Notes: a model not told the origin generated them from the letters alone. Shown: positions 25,240-33,997, counted from the stretch's first letter. The stretch: DNA of 64,000 nucleotides from Planctomycetota bacterium (GCA_016209685.1 JACQVQ010000001.1:18397-82396); one strand, 5' to 3'. Program-made: numbers and translations.

Positions 25240-26010
25240 TTATTTATTCTTAAAACCCGGGGGGCGCTTTTCCAGAAAGGCCCTCAGCCCTTCATGGCTA
25301 TCCTCCGTGAGGAAGACCCTGCCGAAAAGCCTCGCCTCTAACTCCAGCCCCTCCACCAAAGACTTGGAAAGTCCCCCATCCACGGCCTCTATGATGAGAC
25401 CCATGGCAATTGCGGGTTTCCCGTGGAGTCTCCTGGCAAGGAACTTTGCCTCTTCCAGGAGTATCATGGGTTTGGTTACGTGATTAACGAGACCAATGCC
25501 CCTGGCCTCTTCAGCAGAGAGGGGTTCTCCCGTCAGGAGCATCTCCAGTGCCCGTGCCTTACCGATTAACCTCGGGAGCCTCTGGGTGCCCCCCGCCCCT
25601 GGGATTATCCCAAGATTTATCTCCGGCTGTCCAAGTTTAATGGCCTCTGCGGCTATCCTGATATGGCAGGCCATGGCCAGCTCCAACCCCCCTCCAAGGC
25701 AATGGCCGTTTATGGCGGCGATGATAGGGATCGGACTGGTCTCTATCCTCCTGAGTATCTCATGATAGCGCTGGGCGAAGCTGATTGCCTCATCTGCAGA
25801 GGCAAGCTGGGCCAGCTCTTTTATGTCCGCCCCGGCGCTAAAGAAGTTGCCCGTACCCGTAACGATTACCACCTTGGCCCCCTTTAACTCCACCAGGGCC
25901 TTGTCCATCTCCTCCATCACCTGGCTGGAAAGGACGTTCACGGGCGGGTGATTAATCCTCAGTAAAGCAACCTCTTCTTCTACGCTCATCGTAATAGTGG
26001 GTTCTGACAT
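25240..26010 (-). CDS. Enoyl-CoA hydratase/isomerase family (crotonase)
   Basis: 256 aa; GGGAGGG precedes the ATG. Oxyanion-hole motifs: FFSAGADIKELAQLA (about 62-76) and INGHCLGGGLELAMACHIR (about 100-118, with the first catalytic Glu), and EINLGIIPGAGGTQRLPRLIG (about 133-153, the second Glu). This set is typical of an active 3-hydroxyacyl-CoA hydratase. No beta-oxidation partners are adjacent, so the substrate is unknown. Converges on the secreted coiled-coil gene. Confidence 0.9.
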   Translation of the reverse strand: MSEPTITMSVEEEVALLRINHPPVNVLSSQVMEEMDKALVELKGAKVVIVTGTGNFFSAGADIKELAQLASADEAISFAQRYHEILRRIETSPIPIIAAINGHCLGGGLELAMACHIRIAAEAIKLGQPEINLGIIPGAGGTQRLPRLIGKARALEMLLTGEPLSAEEARGIGLVNHVTKPMILLEEAKFLARRLHGKPAIAMGLIIEAVDGGLSKSLVEGLELEARLFGRVFLTEDSHEGLRAFLEKRPPGFKNK

Positions 26011-26031
26011 GAAAGGCCCTCCCTAAAAGTC

Positions 26032-26059
26032 GTAGGGGCGTATTGCAATACGCCCCTAC
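26032..26059. repeat. 28-nt palindrome GTAGGGGCGTATT...AATACGCCCCTAC
   Basis: Perfect inverted repeat in the 56-nt gap between the MBL-fold gene and the crotonase gene; close to the mgtE copy (51081). Confidence 0.9.
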
Positions 26060-26066
26060 CATTTTA

Positions 26067-26909
26067 TTAGAGTTTTACCCCCTCTTTCAGAGTAAACTTA
26101 TCGTCTATCTTCATAATATACCCGGCCTCTACCCCTGGGTCATGCTGGAAAATTACCAGCCATTTCTCCTCAAGAGCCTGCCCCAATAGCCTCCTCTTTG
26201 CCTCCAGGGTCTCCAGGGGGTACAGGTCATAGGACTGGATGTAGGGGAGGTGGAGATGGCCTGCCATAGGCACAAGGTCGGCCAGGAAGAGGGCCACCTG
26301 GCCATTGGATTCTACCTTCACGCATTGGTGGAAAGGGGTGTGGCCCCCTGTCCTTAACAGGGTTATCCCCTTTTCTATCTCTAGTTCCTTATCCTCAACA
26401 AGCTCCAGTTGGCCGCCCTCCTCCAGGGGCAGGAAATTCTCTCCGATGTAAGAGGCGCGGGTCCGCTCGTTGGGATTTGTGGCAAACTCCCATTCACCTT
26501 TCTGGATAATATATTTAGCCTTTGAGAAACATGGCATAACGCAACCCTCCCACGAGAAGGTGTTGCCACCGGCATGGTCCAGGTGGAGGTGGGTATTTAT
26601 TACTATATCTATATCATGGAAGGTCAGGCCATGCTGGGCCAGGGAGTTCTCAAGGGGTGGGATCCTTTTTACGCCGTAGATGCGATGGAACTTTTCGTCC
26701 CTCTTATTCCCTATGCCCGTATCCACCAGGATGTTCCGTTCACCCGTCTGAATAAGGAGACACCCGAGGGCCATGGCAATACGATTTTTTTCATCGGGAG
26801 GGCAGAGTTTCTCCCACAGGACCCTGGGCACCACCCCGAACATGGCCCCGCCATCAAGGTGGAAAAGTCCATCGGTGCAGTAATGGAGCGAGAACCTGCC
26901 CAGTTTCAT
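26067..26909 (-). CDS. Metallo-beta-lactamase-fold hydrolase
   Basis: 280 aa. The zinc-binding signature THLHLDHAGGN (about 107-117) is intact, with a downstream His in RTGGHTPFH, the bridging Asp in FLADLVPMAGH and the last His in IFQHDPG. The ordering and length resemble quorum-quenching lactonase-like or CoA-thioester hydrolase-like members, but the substrate is not decidable. Upstream of, and in the same direction as, the crotonase; the pair could share a transcript through the 26032 palindrome. Confidence 0.85.
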   Translation of the reverse strand: MKLGRFSLHYCTDGLFHLDGGAMFGVVPRVLWEKLCPPDEKNRIAMALGCLLIQTGERNILVDTGIGNKRDEKFHRIYGVKRIPPLENSLAQHGLTFHDIDIVINTHLHLDHAGGNTFSWEGCVMPCFSKAKYIIQKGEWEFATNPNERTRASYIGENFLPLEEGGQLELVEDKELEIEKGITLLRTGGHTPFHQCVKVESNGQVALFLADLVPMAGHLHLPYIQSYDLYPLETLEAKRRLLGQALEEKWLVIFQHDPGVEAGYIMKIDDKFTLKEGVKL

Positions 26910-26923
26910 GGGTATAACTAGGG

Positions 26924-26995
26924 GGTAGGGTGTAGGGAGTAGGGGGTAGCAATCTTTTTCTCTACTCCCTACCCCCTATCCCCTACTCCCTGTAT
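26924..26995. repeat. GGGGGTAGGGTGTAGGGAGTA inverted repeat
   Basis: The first half is made of TAGGGGGTAGGG units, the second of the complement (CTACTCCCTACCCCCTATCCCCTACTCC), with CAATCTTTTTCT between. It can form a long hairpin between the rubrerythrin-like and MBL-fold genes. Similar units lie at 15500-15540 and 16130-16195. Confidence 0.65.
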
Positions 26996-27448
26996 TTAGT
27001 CTTCCTGGTATATGACGTCATCATAAAAGGCCTCTATGTCCCTTTTATGTCTGAGTTCTTCCTGGGCCAGGAGTTCCAGGAGGTTTTTCACCTTTGGGTC
27101 ATGGATGACCGTGGCCAGTTTCGTATAAAACTCATGGGCCTCCTTCTCCTGCTTCATGGCAAAGACCAGTACGTCCTGGAGATTTGAGGCCTCCGTAAGG
27201 GTTCTATCTTTCAGATATTCGGCTATCTTCAGGTCTTGTATCTTTTGGGGGTGGACGTCCTTGAGCTTAGAACGGTCTAGCCCCTGTAGTACTGTCTTGT
27301 GCCGTAGTTCCTCCTCTGCCAGTTGGGAAATCATGGCCTTGGCCCCGGGGTCCTCTATTTTGTTGATGATCCTGCTATAGACCTTATGGGCATTATCCTC
27401 CCGCTCTATAGCCCATTTCAGCACCTCATCCACCGTTAAATTTGGCAT
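26996..27448 (-). CDS. Rubrerythrin/ferritin-like di-iron protein
   Basis: 150 aa from ATG 27448 (AGGA upstream). Two copies of the four-helix-bundle motif: EREDNAHKVY...QLAEEELRHKTVL and MKQEKEAHEFY...LLAQEELRHKRDI supply the E and ExxH ligands of a di-iron centre. There is no rubredoxin domain, so it is the short, erythrin-like form. Likely a peroxide or iron-handling protein in an anaerobe. Confidence 0.85.
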   Translation of the reverse strand: MPNLTVDEVLKWAIEREDNAHKVYSRIINKIEDPGAKAMISQLAEEELRHKTVLQGLDRSKLKDVHPQKIQDLKIAEYLKDRTLTEASNLQDVLVFAMKQEKEAHEFYTKLATVIHDPKVKNLLELLAQEELRHKRDIEAFYDDVIYQED

Positions 27449-27705
27449 CTTCCTGACACCCTCCATTGGGGGCAGATGGCGGTCCTGCCATTTCCCTGTA
27501 CGGTTCTTGAGATTTCAAGGTCATTTTATTCCTTAATGCCCGACAAATCAAATGAAAACCGAGTAGGGGCACGTTGCAACGTGCCCCTACTTTGTACTTG
27601 TTGAAAAAATCCAAAGACCTTATAATAGCCTTTATTCTGGGAAGAACTTTTGGGGCACCGTTTGGCTCTAGAGGCACGGCAGGCCCGTGACCTTACAAAA
27701 CTGTC
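27449..27705. other. Intergenic DNA with a GTAGGGGC palindrome; no gene
   Basis: 257 nt between divergent genes, so it should hold both promoters. Apart from the palindrome at 27563-27590 I see no coding or RNA gene and no confident -35/-10 pair. Confidence 0.5.
27563..27590. repeat. 28-nt palindrome GTAGGGGCACGTTGCAACGTGCCCCTAC
   Basis: Identical to the copies at 17022 and 34253. Confidence 0.9.
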
Positions 27706-28683
27706 TTGACGAAGACAACGGTAAAGGACAAGATTCAGGCCCTCAAGGCCGAGGTGGAGAAGGTCATCGTCGGCCAGCACGAGCTCATTGAGGGTATCCT
27801 GGTGGGGTTACTCTCGGATGGGCACATCCTCCTGGAGGGCTACCCCGGCCTGGGTAAGACCATGACCGTGAAGACCCTGGCCAGGGTCATTGATGCCGAA
27901 TTCCACCGTATCCAGTTCACTCCAGACCTCGTCCCCGGGGATATCATCGGCTTTGAGATGCTGGAGCCAGGCTCTATGAAGACCACTATCCACAAGGGGC
28001 CTGTCTTTACCAACCTCCTCCTCGCAGATGAGATAAACCGCGCCCCTGCCAAGGTGCAGAGTGCCCTGCTTGAGGCGATGCAGGAACGGCAGGTGACCAT
28101 AGGCAGGACCACCTACCCCCTTGAGAAACTCTTCCTGGTGCTGGCCACCCAGAACCCTATTGAGGTAACGGGGACCTACCTCCTCCCTGAGGCTGAGGTG
28201 GATAGGTTCATGCTAAAGTTAAGGGTTACTTACCCCTCTTATACAGAGGAAAGGAGCATTACGGAGAGGCAGGTATTGGACGAGGAGCCCAGGTTGAAGA
28301 GGGCATTCACCCCCAGGGAACTCCTCACCCTGAGACACACGATTGTGGACAGCTATCCCCTCAGGGAGGAATCTCCTATATTGCGGTACTCCACGCGTAT
28401 AGTACGTGCCACCAGGCCGGAATCCGCCGCAGGCGGAAACGGCCGCGTAAAAGGGCTAGTGGCCTACGGTGCCTCCCCCAGGGCCAGTATTGCCCTGGCC
28501 AGGGCCGCCAGGGTCTATGCCTTCCTCCAGGGGGAGGACATAGTAATGCCGGAACACGTCAAGAAGATGGCCTATCCAGTCCTCCGTCACAGGATAATAC
28601 TCACCCATGAGGCCGAGGCCAGAGGGATAGAGCCCGACGAGGTCATTAACTCCGTACTGGATACGGTGCCGATATTAGATTGA
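27706..28683 (+). CDS. MoxR-family AAA+ ATPase
   Basis: 325 aa; the TTG at 27706 gives MTKTTVKDKIQAL. Motifs: Walker A EGYPGLGKTM (about 44-53), Walker B LLADEINRAPAKVQSALLEAM (about 105-125), sensor ATQNPIEVTGTYLLPEAEVDRFM (about 143-165) and the C-terminal lid. MoxR ATPases act with VWA-domain proteins as chaperone-like maturation machines. It starts the six-gene unit MoxR-DUF58-MxaA/BatD-like-VWA-TPR-VWA. Contains the 15-nt palindrome in frame (SAAGG). Confidence 0.92.
   Translation: MTKTTVKDKIQALKAEVEKVIVGQHELIEGILVGLLSDGHILLEGYPGLGKTMTVKTLARVIDAEFHRIQFTPDLVPGDIIGFEMLEPGSMKTTIHKGPVFTNLLLADEINRAPAKVQSALLEAMQERQVTIGRTTYPLEKLFLVLATQNPIEVTGTYLLPEAEVDRFMLKLRVTYPSYTEERSITERQVLDEEPRLKRAFTPRELLTLRHTIVDSYPLREESPILRYSTRIVRATRPESAAGGNGRVKGLVAYGASPRASIALARAARVYAFLQGEDIVMPEHVKKMAYPVLRHRIILTHEAEARGIEPDEVINSVLDTVPILD
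28433..28447. repeat. 15-nt palindrome in frame in the MoxR gene
   Basis: TCCGCCGCAGGCGGA read as Ser-Ala-Ala-Gly-Gly, one base changed from the usual unit, between the arginine finger region and the lid. Confidence 0.85.
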
Positions 28684-28684
28684 A

Positions 28685-28713
28685 GTAGGGGCGGGCTTTA
28701 AACCAGCCCCTAC
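28685..28713. repeat. 29-nt palindrome GTAGGGGCGGGCTTT...CAGCCCCTAC
   Basis: Lies in the 41-nt gap between the MoxR gene and the DUF58 gene. Confidence 0.85.
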
Positions 28714-28724
28714 AACTACTACCA

Positions 28725-29597
28725 ATGGTTGATAGTCTACAAACGGAAAGCCGGAAAAAGATACGACTACATCTGAGGAGGCTTGTGACCAACCTCTTTG
28801 AGGGGGTATTTCCCAGTTCTGTCAGCTCCAGCCGTGGGCTGGAGCTGGAGGAGATAAGGGAATACCAGGCCGGGGATGACCTCCGCTCCATAGACTGGAA
28901 GACCTCCCTCAGGACCAGACAGCTCCACGTCAGGGTCAGACTCCCCGACCGGAGGACCCCCGTACTCTTCCTCATTGACAAGAGTGGTTCCAAGAAATTT
29001 GGCTCCGGTGCCGTAAAGGAGGACGTACTATTTGAGGTACTGGACCTCCTGGTAACGGCTGTGGGAGAGACAGGGAACCCTGTGGGTTTCATAACCTTCA
29101 CTGATAGTGTAGAGAGATACATCCCACCCAAATTAGGCCAACGGCATTCCCTTAAGGTGATAGAGCTATTAAAGACAGAACCCTCCAGGAGCCCCCTCAC
29201 CGACCTGGACAGCGCCTTTTCTTACCTCGGCGGGCTTGCCCTCCCACCCTCTCTGGCCTTCATCCTGTCGGATTTCCTGGCCGTGGGGAACTATGAGCCC
29301 TCCCTTACGGCCCTCTCCAGGAGACATGAGCTAATCCCCATCCTCGTCAGGGATGAGCGGGAGACCACCGTACCCCCCTTAAGGGGTTTTCTTGCGGTGA
29401 GAGACCTGGAGAGCCGTGAACTGGCCTTCCTGGACCTGGCCTCCCCTCTCCAGAGAGACCTCTTCCCCTTAGAACTTTTTATACGGCTTGGGCTGGACTA
29501 CCTGACCATCGGCACCCACGAGGGGCCAGAGGCCTGGGCAGAAAGACTCTCCAGCTTTTTTGAGCAGCGGGCAAGGCGCAGGAGGGTAAGGAGATGA
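28725..29597 (+). CDS. DUF58 domain protein
   Basis: 290 aa. The DUF58 signature (VFPSSVSSSRGLELEEIREY, then DDLRSIDWKTSLR) at about 27-60 is followed by a degenerate VWA-like fold starting VLFLIDKSGSKKF (about 85-97). The MIDAS is only partly kept (DKSGS). Second gene of the MoxR unit, as in MxaS and in BatI-associated clusters; overlaps the next gene by 4 nt (ATGA). Confidence 0.88.
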   Translation: MVDSLQTESRKKIRLHLRRLVTNLFEGVFPSSVSSSRGLELEEIREYQAGDDLRSIDWKTSLRTRQLHVRVRLPDRRTPVLFLIDKSGSKKFGSGAVKEDVLFEVLDLLVTAVGETGNPVGFITFTDSVERYIPPKLGQRHSLKVIELLKTEPSRSPLTDLDSAFSYLGGLALPPSLAFILSDFLAVGNYEPSLTALSRRHELIPILVRDERETTVPPLRGFLAVRDLESRELAFLDLASPLQRDLFPLELFIRLGLDYLTIGTHEGPEAWAERLSSFFEQRARRRRVRR

Positions 29598-31012
29598 GGG
29601 AGACAGGGAACAGGGGACAGGTTACAGGGGGCAGGGGACCGGGAAGAGAGAAAAGAGATTTTGCCTGTTACCTGTTACCTGTAGCCTGTTCCCTATTATT
29701 TGCATCCTGTCTCCTGTTTCCGACGGAGAGTTTTGGACAATACGGCCCAAGCGTCCCTGGCCTGGAGAAACCGGCCGTAGAGGTACCCACTACTGAGAGG
29801 CCCGTGGAGATATGGGTCTACCCCAGCACCCAGAGGTTAGTTACGGGCAAGACCCTGCTCCTCACCGTACAGGTCATCTGGCGGCTGGGCATAAACGTGG
29901 TCTTAGAAGACCTGGAAAAGATGGATATGTCCCCATTCAAGGTGGAGAAGGTTACGATAGGGGAGCGGCAGATATTTGAGAACGAGCGGGACTTCCGCGT
30001 CGTGCAGTACCTCCTTTCCCTGCCCGAGGGGGCAAAAGAAGGGGAATACATAGTCCCCTCCTTCGCCCTCTCCTACAGCGATGAGGTGGAAAAGAGGACG
30101 GGAAGGGCCAGTTCCTCACCGGTGGTGGTCAGAAAGGTCCCCATAATAGCCCAGGCCCACGTGGATAGGGACGTCGTAGAGACGGGGGATATAATCCATT
30201 ACAACCTCACCATCCTCCACGAAAAAGATACGGAAGTAGTCCTGAAAAACCTTGAAAGGCCCAGCTTTGAGCCGTTTACCCTCTTAAGTACAAGCTATCG
30301 GAAGACCCAGACCCCCCACCTCCAAAAGACTACCTTAGATTATGCCCTCTCCATATATGAGTTGGGAGGGGAAAGGAAGTATGAGATACCAGAGCTTTCT
30401 CTTTACTACTACAAACCGGGCCAGACCAAGAAGGGGACTATAGAGACCAAAGAGATAAGGACCCCTCCGATACCCATAATCATCAATAAGCTACTAAAGA
30501 CGGTGGACGTCCCACTGGAGGGCGTAAAGGGTCCAATCTCTTACCGTAGGGCGGAACTCTATGCCTACGGGTACGTGCCAATACTCCTTGGGATTACCAT
30601 GCTCCTCTTCCTCTTCGGTCAGGTAGGGCTTCAGAGGGTCAAAGACGGCCTCTTCCCTGCCCAGGAAAGGCCCGTAGAGACCCCCGAGGTAGCCCGGGCC
30701 CAGTTAAGCTCCCTCCTCTCAGCCATACAGTCCAGCGATACCCCTGAAGGGATGGGGCAAGACATAGAGGGGCTGGATAAGGCCCTCCGGTATTATCTCG
30801 GCTCTCTTGCCGGGCTCCCCAGGGGACGTTCCCTTTCTCTCTCCACCGCCCAACTCCTTGAAGTCTTGCCCAGGGAGTTGTCCCCGGGCACCAGAGAGGT
30901 ACTCAACACCCTGGACAGGATAATTTTTGGGGGGCGTCTGGAGAAAAACAGACTGGAAGAGGTATTTAACGGTATAGAAGGACTCTTAAAACAGATTGAG
31001 GTGTCAAAGTGA
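29594..31012 (+). CDS. MxaA/BatD-like periplasmic protein with a repeat-derived signal peptide
   Basis: 472 aa. The first 40 residues form an N-terminal signal whose basic part (TGNRGQVTGGRGPGREK) and hydrophobic part (CYLLPVACSLLFASCLLF) are the two arms of a GACAGGTTACAGG/CCTGTTACCTGT inverted repeat. The mature part has beta-sandwich domains typical of BatD/DUF-type 'oxygen tolerance' proteins (VWVYPSTQRLVTGKTLLLTV, RDVVETGDIIHYNLTILHEK), a membrane segment near 322-342 (VPILLGITMLLFLFGQVGL) and a cytoplasmic tail. Overlaps both neighbours by 4 nt. In its position in methylotroph clusters stands MxaA. Confidence 0.7.
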   Translation: MRETGNRGQVTGGRGPGREKRDFACYLLPVACSLLFASCLLFPTESFGQYGPSVPGLEKPAVEVPTTERPVEIWVYPSTQRLVTGKTLLLTVQVIWRLGINVVLEDLEKMDMSPFKVEKVTIGERQIFENERDFRVVQYLLSLPEGAKEGEYIVPSFALSYSDEVEKRTGRASSSPVVVRKVPIIAQAHVDRDVVETGDIIHYNLTILHEKDTEVVLKNLERPSFEPFTLLSTSYRKTQTPHLQKTTLDYALSIYELGGERKYEIPELSLYYYKPGQTKKGTIETKEIRTPPIPIIINKLLKTVDVPLEGVKGPISYRRAELYAYGYVPILLGITMLLFLFGQVGLQRVKDGLFPAQERPVETPEVARAQLSSLLSAIQSSDTPEGMGQDIEGLDKALRYYLGSLAGLPRGRSLSLSTAQLLEVLPRELSPGTREVLNTLDRIIFGGRLEKNRLEEVFNGIEGLLKQIEVSK

Positions 31013-32094
31013 CCCTTGGTAACCCCTGGTTACTATTACTTATACCCTTCTTGTACCTCCTCCTGAAGGTCTTTAGCGGCAGGAGTTACCTGGGTTATTC
31101 CAGCATAAGGGCCCTGCCACAGCTAACGCCATTTAAGGCATTGCTCGTCAGGCTTCCGGGGTTCTTCTGGTTCATGGCGGTTGCCTTCATCATCCTGGGG
31201 TTGTGTCACCCGCAATCTGAACTCCAGGAGACAGAGCTTACCACCCAGGGCCTGGAGATGATACTGGCCGTAGACACCTCCTTCAGTATGACAGGCCATG
31301 CACTTGAGATGGTTAAGGGCGTGATAAAGGACTTCATCAAGAGACGCCCGAACGACCTTACGGGCATAACCATCTTCGGTACGGATGCCGCCCTGGTGGT
31401 GTTACCCACCAGGGAGTACACCCTGCTGGAGAACTCCCTGGACAGGATACAGGCCTCCCAGGCCGGTTTCCAGACGGCCATCGGGGAGGGGCTCTTTACC
31501 TCCATTATGGCACTAGTGGAAGGAGACATGGGCAAGGAGTTTGAGATTAATAAAATCAGGGACAGTCTTAAAACCCAGCAACTGGGGGACTACGCCCTCA
31601 GACTGGCCAGGAGGCTGGGCATCAAGAAGAACCGCGTAATAGTGCTCTTCACCGACGGCATATATAACGTCGGCATAGACCCCACCAAACCCCTGAAGCT
31701 GGCCAGCCGCCTGGGTATCAGGATATACGTGGTAGCCGTGGAACCCTCGGCGGAGACGGGCGTAGAACCAGAACAGGCCGCCCAGAGGATAGCCGACCTG
31801 CGTAACGGGGTGGCCTCCACAGGGGGGAGATACCTCAAGGTAGAAGGGACAGAAGGACTTAAGAAACAATACGAGGCATTAGATGCCAGGGCTATCTGGA
31901 CAAGCCTCTCTCCCGATACCATATACGGCGAGGTGGAGGGGCTGTACAGGGAGATAGATACCATAGAGAGGGACAAACTGTTTCTGGAAAAGATTACCAG
32001 AAAGAAAGACCTCTACTTTTACCCCACCCTGCTGGGGTTAGTCTCTCTTTTGGGTATGGTAGTGGTGGAGAACGTATGGGTCAGGATACCCTAG
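31009..32094 (+). CDS. VWA-domain membrane protein (BatA/MxaC-like)
   Basis: 361 aa from GTG 31009. Two N-terminal membrane segments (WLLLLIPFLYLLLKVF and LPGFFWFMAVAFIILGL), then a VWA domain with MIDAS motif DTSFS in LAVDTSFSMTG (about 88-98), the Thr in LTGITIFGTDAAL and the Asp in IVLFTDGIYNVG (about 210-221). A last membrane helix is near the C-terminus (LYFYPTLLGLVSLLGMVVVE). An interaction partner of MoxR. A closely related VWA gene follows 0.7 kb downstream. Confidence 0.85.
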   Translation: MTLGNPWLLLLIPFLYLLLKVFSGRSYLGYSSIRALPQLTPFKALLVRLPGFFWFMAVAFIILGLCHPQSELQETELTTQGLEMILAVDTSFSMTGHALEMVKGVIKDFIKRRPNDLTGITIFGTDAALVVLPTREYTLLENSLDRIQASQAGFQTAIGEGLFTSIMALVEGDMGKEFEINKIRDSLKTQQLGDYALRLARRLGIKKNRVIVLFTDGIYNVGIDPTKPLKLASRLGIRIYVVAVEPSAETGVEPEQAAQRIADLRNGVASTGGRYLKVEGTEGLKKQYEALDARAIWTSLSPDTIYGEVEGLYREIDTIERDKLFLEKITRKKDLYFYPTLLGLVSLLGMVVVENVWVRIP

Positions 32095-32099
32095 GGAAA

Positions 32100-32175
32100 C
32101 ATAAACATAATTGTAAAATGTAAATTGGAAATTTTAAATTTCAAATTTCCAGCTTGCAATTTACAATACAATTGC
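32100..32175. repeat. AT-rich inverted repeat (AATTGTAAAATGTAAATTGG...)
   Basis: AATTGTAAA / AAATTTCAAATTTCC / GCAATTTACAAT pieces can fold into a hairpin in the gap before the TPR gene. Its base composition is far from the flanking genes. Confidence 0.55.
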
Positions 32176-32203
32176 TTAACTACTTCTAATAATCCAAAAC
32201 AAT

Positions 32204-32776
32204 ATGAATCTAAATAAGATTGCAAAAGGGATAATGGGGCTATTAGCAATAGGCCTCATAGTCTATGGACTGGGCTTCCGCACCCGTTACCTCCTCACCA
32301 ATGCGGCGGAAGAGGACGTCCAGATGGGGCGGTACCACCTGGCCCTGAAGAAGCTGGAGGGGGCAAGTTGCTCTCTACTACCCAGGGCGTCCAGGGAGGC
32401 GGCCCTGCACGAGTATAACCTGGGAGTAGTCAATACCTTCCTGGGAGATAACAAGGTGGCCCAGGGACATTTCAAGAATGCCTCTCACACCCACGACCCT
32501 CTGTTAAAGGCCAGGGCGTTATACAACGAGGCCAATCTCATGGCCCAGGAGTTGGACTTTGTCAACGCCGCCCAGGGCTACGCAAGGGCCTTAGAGATAG
32601 ACCCTAACGACTTCCAGGCCAAGAAGAACCTGGAGAGGATGCGGCTTGGACAGCAACAATTCTCCACCCTCTTCAGCCCCGAAAAAGAGGAGCGGGAGGA
32701 AAGGGTCCAGGCCCTTAAACTCATGCCCTGGGGGAACCGATACAAGTACAGCGGTGAACAGAGACTGCGGTGGTAA
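32204..32776 (+). CDS. Membrane-anchored TPR protein (MxaK/BatC-like position)
   Basis: 190 aa. One N-terminal membrane segment (IMGLLAIGLIVYGLGF, residues about 9-25) and then TPR helices: DVQMGRYHLALKKLEGASC, then NLGVVNTFLGDNKVAQGHFK, then YNEANLMAQELDFVNAAQGY and RALEIDPNDFQAKKNLERM. The third and fourth sets follow the TPR consensus closely. Lies between the two VWA genes, as MxaK does in methylotroph clusters. Confidence 0.75.
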   Translation: MNLNKIAKGIMGLLAIGLIVYGLGFRTRYLLTNAAEEDVQMGRYHLALKKLEGASCSLLPRASREAALHEYNLGVVNTFLGDNKVAQGHFKNASHTHDPLLKARALYNEANLMAQELDFVNAAQGYARALEIDPNDFQAKKNLERMRLGQQQFSTLFSPEKEEREERVQALKLMPWGNRYKYSGEQRLRW

Positions 32777-32779
32777 CGT

Positions 32780-32806
32780 GTAGGGGCAGGGTTACCCTGC
32801 CCCTAC
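32780..32806. repeat. 27-nt palindrome GTAGGGGCAGGGTTACCCTGCCCCTAC
   Basis: In the 50-nt gap between the TPR and second VWA genes; on the strand complement it is the same unit found inside der at 53820. Confidence 0.9.
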
Positions 32807-32826
32807 CATTAAAAACCAGGTCGTAA

Positions 32827-33837
32827 ATGTTAGTCTTCCTTCACGAAGAATATCTCTGGATGGTGGGGCTTCTAAGCCTTGCGGTCTTCCTCCTCTACCT
32901 CTTCAGCCTCTGGAGGAAGAGGCTGTGGATGAAGGGCTTTGGGCGGCTGGAACTCCTGTTGAAAGCGGGAAGGTTCCCAGGGATACCTCAAAACGTCATC
33001 AGGGGGCTCTTCATAAGCGCAGCCCTGGCAGGACTGGCACTGGTACTCCTGGGGCCTCAATGGCTGACCCAGGAGGAGCAGTACGAAAAAGAGGGACTGG
33101 AGATAGTCTTCGCCCTGGACGTCTCCCTGAGTATGCTGGCTGAGGACGTCAAGCCTAACCGCCTGCAAAGGGCAAAGGCGGAGATTAGCACTCTCGTGGG
33201 TGAACTCAAGGAGGACCGTCTGGGCGTTGTGGTCTTTGCCGGGAAGGCCTTCTCCCTCCTGCCCTACCTCACCCAGGACTACGAACGCATATTCCTGAGG
33301 ACGCTCTCCCTAATAAACGAGAGTTACACCAGGTTTGTCCCCTACGGGACCAACGTCGGCAATGCCTTGCTCCTGTCCCTGGACGTCTTCAGCAACAAAC
33401 CCAACGAAAAGGTGCTGATACTCCTGACCGACGGGGAAGAACAGATAGCCGTGAGGAGCCAGGTAGCCGAGGCCGTGAGACTCCTTTTAGAAAAGAAACA
33501 CATCTCCCTTTACATGATTGGTATCGGGGACCCCTCCGTCTTCTCCCGAATCCCCCATAAAGACAGTAGCGGTAAGACGGCGGGTTACGAAAGGGACATG
33601 GAGGGAAAGATTATTGAGACCCGCCCCGACCCCTCCTTCCTCACGGAAATAGCCCAACTTACCGGAGGTAAATATATCCATGATGCCACCGGGGAGGAGC
33701 TAAAGGACATCTTCCGTAAGGCCATTGAAGAACACAGAAAGATAGTGGGCATAAAGACCCATAAGGTGCTTGTAGACATATCCCGCCACTGCCTGGGGGC
33801 CGCTCTGGTATTTTTGTCCCTTGCACTTTTGATGTAA
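32827..33837 (+). CDS. VWA-domain membrane protein (BatB/MxaL-like)
   Basis: 336 aa. Two N-terminal membrane segments (WMVGLLSLAVFLLYLFSLW and LFISAALAGLALVLLG), a VWA domain with MIDAS DVSLS in FALDVSLSMLAEDV (about 97-110), LGVVVFAGKAFSLLPYLTQD and ILLTDGEEQ, and a C-terminal membrane helix (LGAALVFLSLALLM). The intact MIDAS argues for a functional divalent-cation site. Last gene of the MoxR unit. Confidence 0.85.
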   Translation: MLVFLHEEYLWMVGLLSLAVFLLYLFSLWRKRLWMKGFGRLELLLKAGRFPGIPQNVIRGLFISAALAGLALVLLGPQWLTQEEQYEKEGLEIVFALDVSLSMLAEDVKPNRLQRAKAEISTLVGELKEDRLGVVVFAGKAFSLLPYLTQDYERIFLRTLSLINESYTRFVPYGTNVGNALLLSLDVFSNKPNEKVLILLTDGEEQIAVRSQVAEAVRLLLEKKHISLYMIGIGDPSVFSRIPHKDSSGKTAGYERDMEGKIIETRPDPSFLTEIAQLTGGKYIHDATGEELKDIFRKAIEEHRKIVGIKTHKVLVDISRHCLGAALVFLSLALLM

Positions 33838-33868
33838 AAAGCTATAAGACTTGGGCAATCAAAAAAAT

Positions 33869-33941
33869 GTCATTCTGAACCGCCGAAGGTGGTGAAGAAT
33901 TTCGGCTAAAACACTAGATTCTTCGCTTCGCTCAGAATGAC
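33869..33941. repeat. GTCATTCTGA...CTCAGAATGAC hairpin repeat
   Basis: Inverted repeat of 73 nt followed by GAGACTTTTTCAGAAACTTT at 33954, a degenerate right end of the MITE-like family; the left end is unclear. Confidence 0.65.
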
Positions 33942-33997
33942 ATGGGTTGTTGGTGAGACTTTTTCAGAAACTTTATTACGCAAGCCAAAAAATTCCC

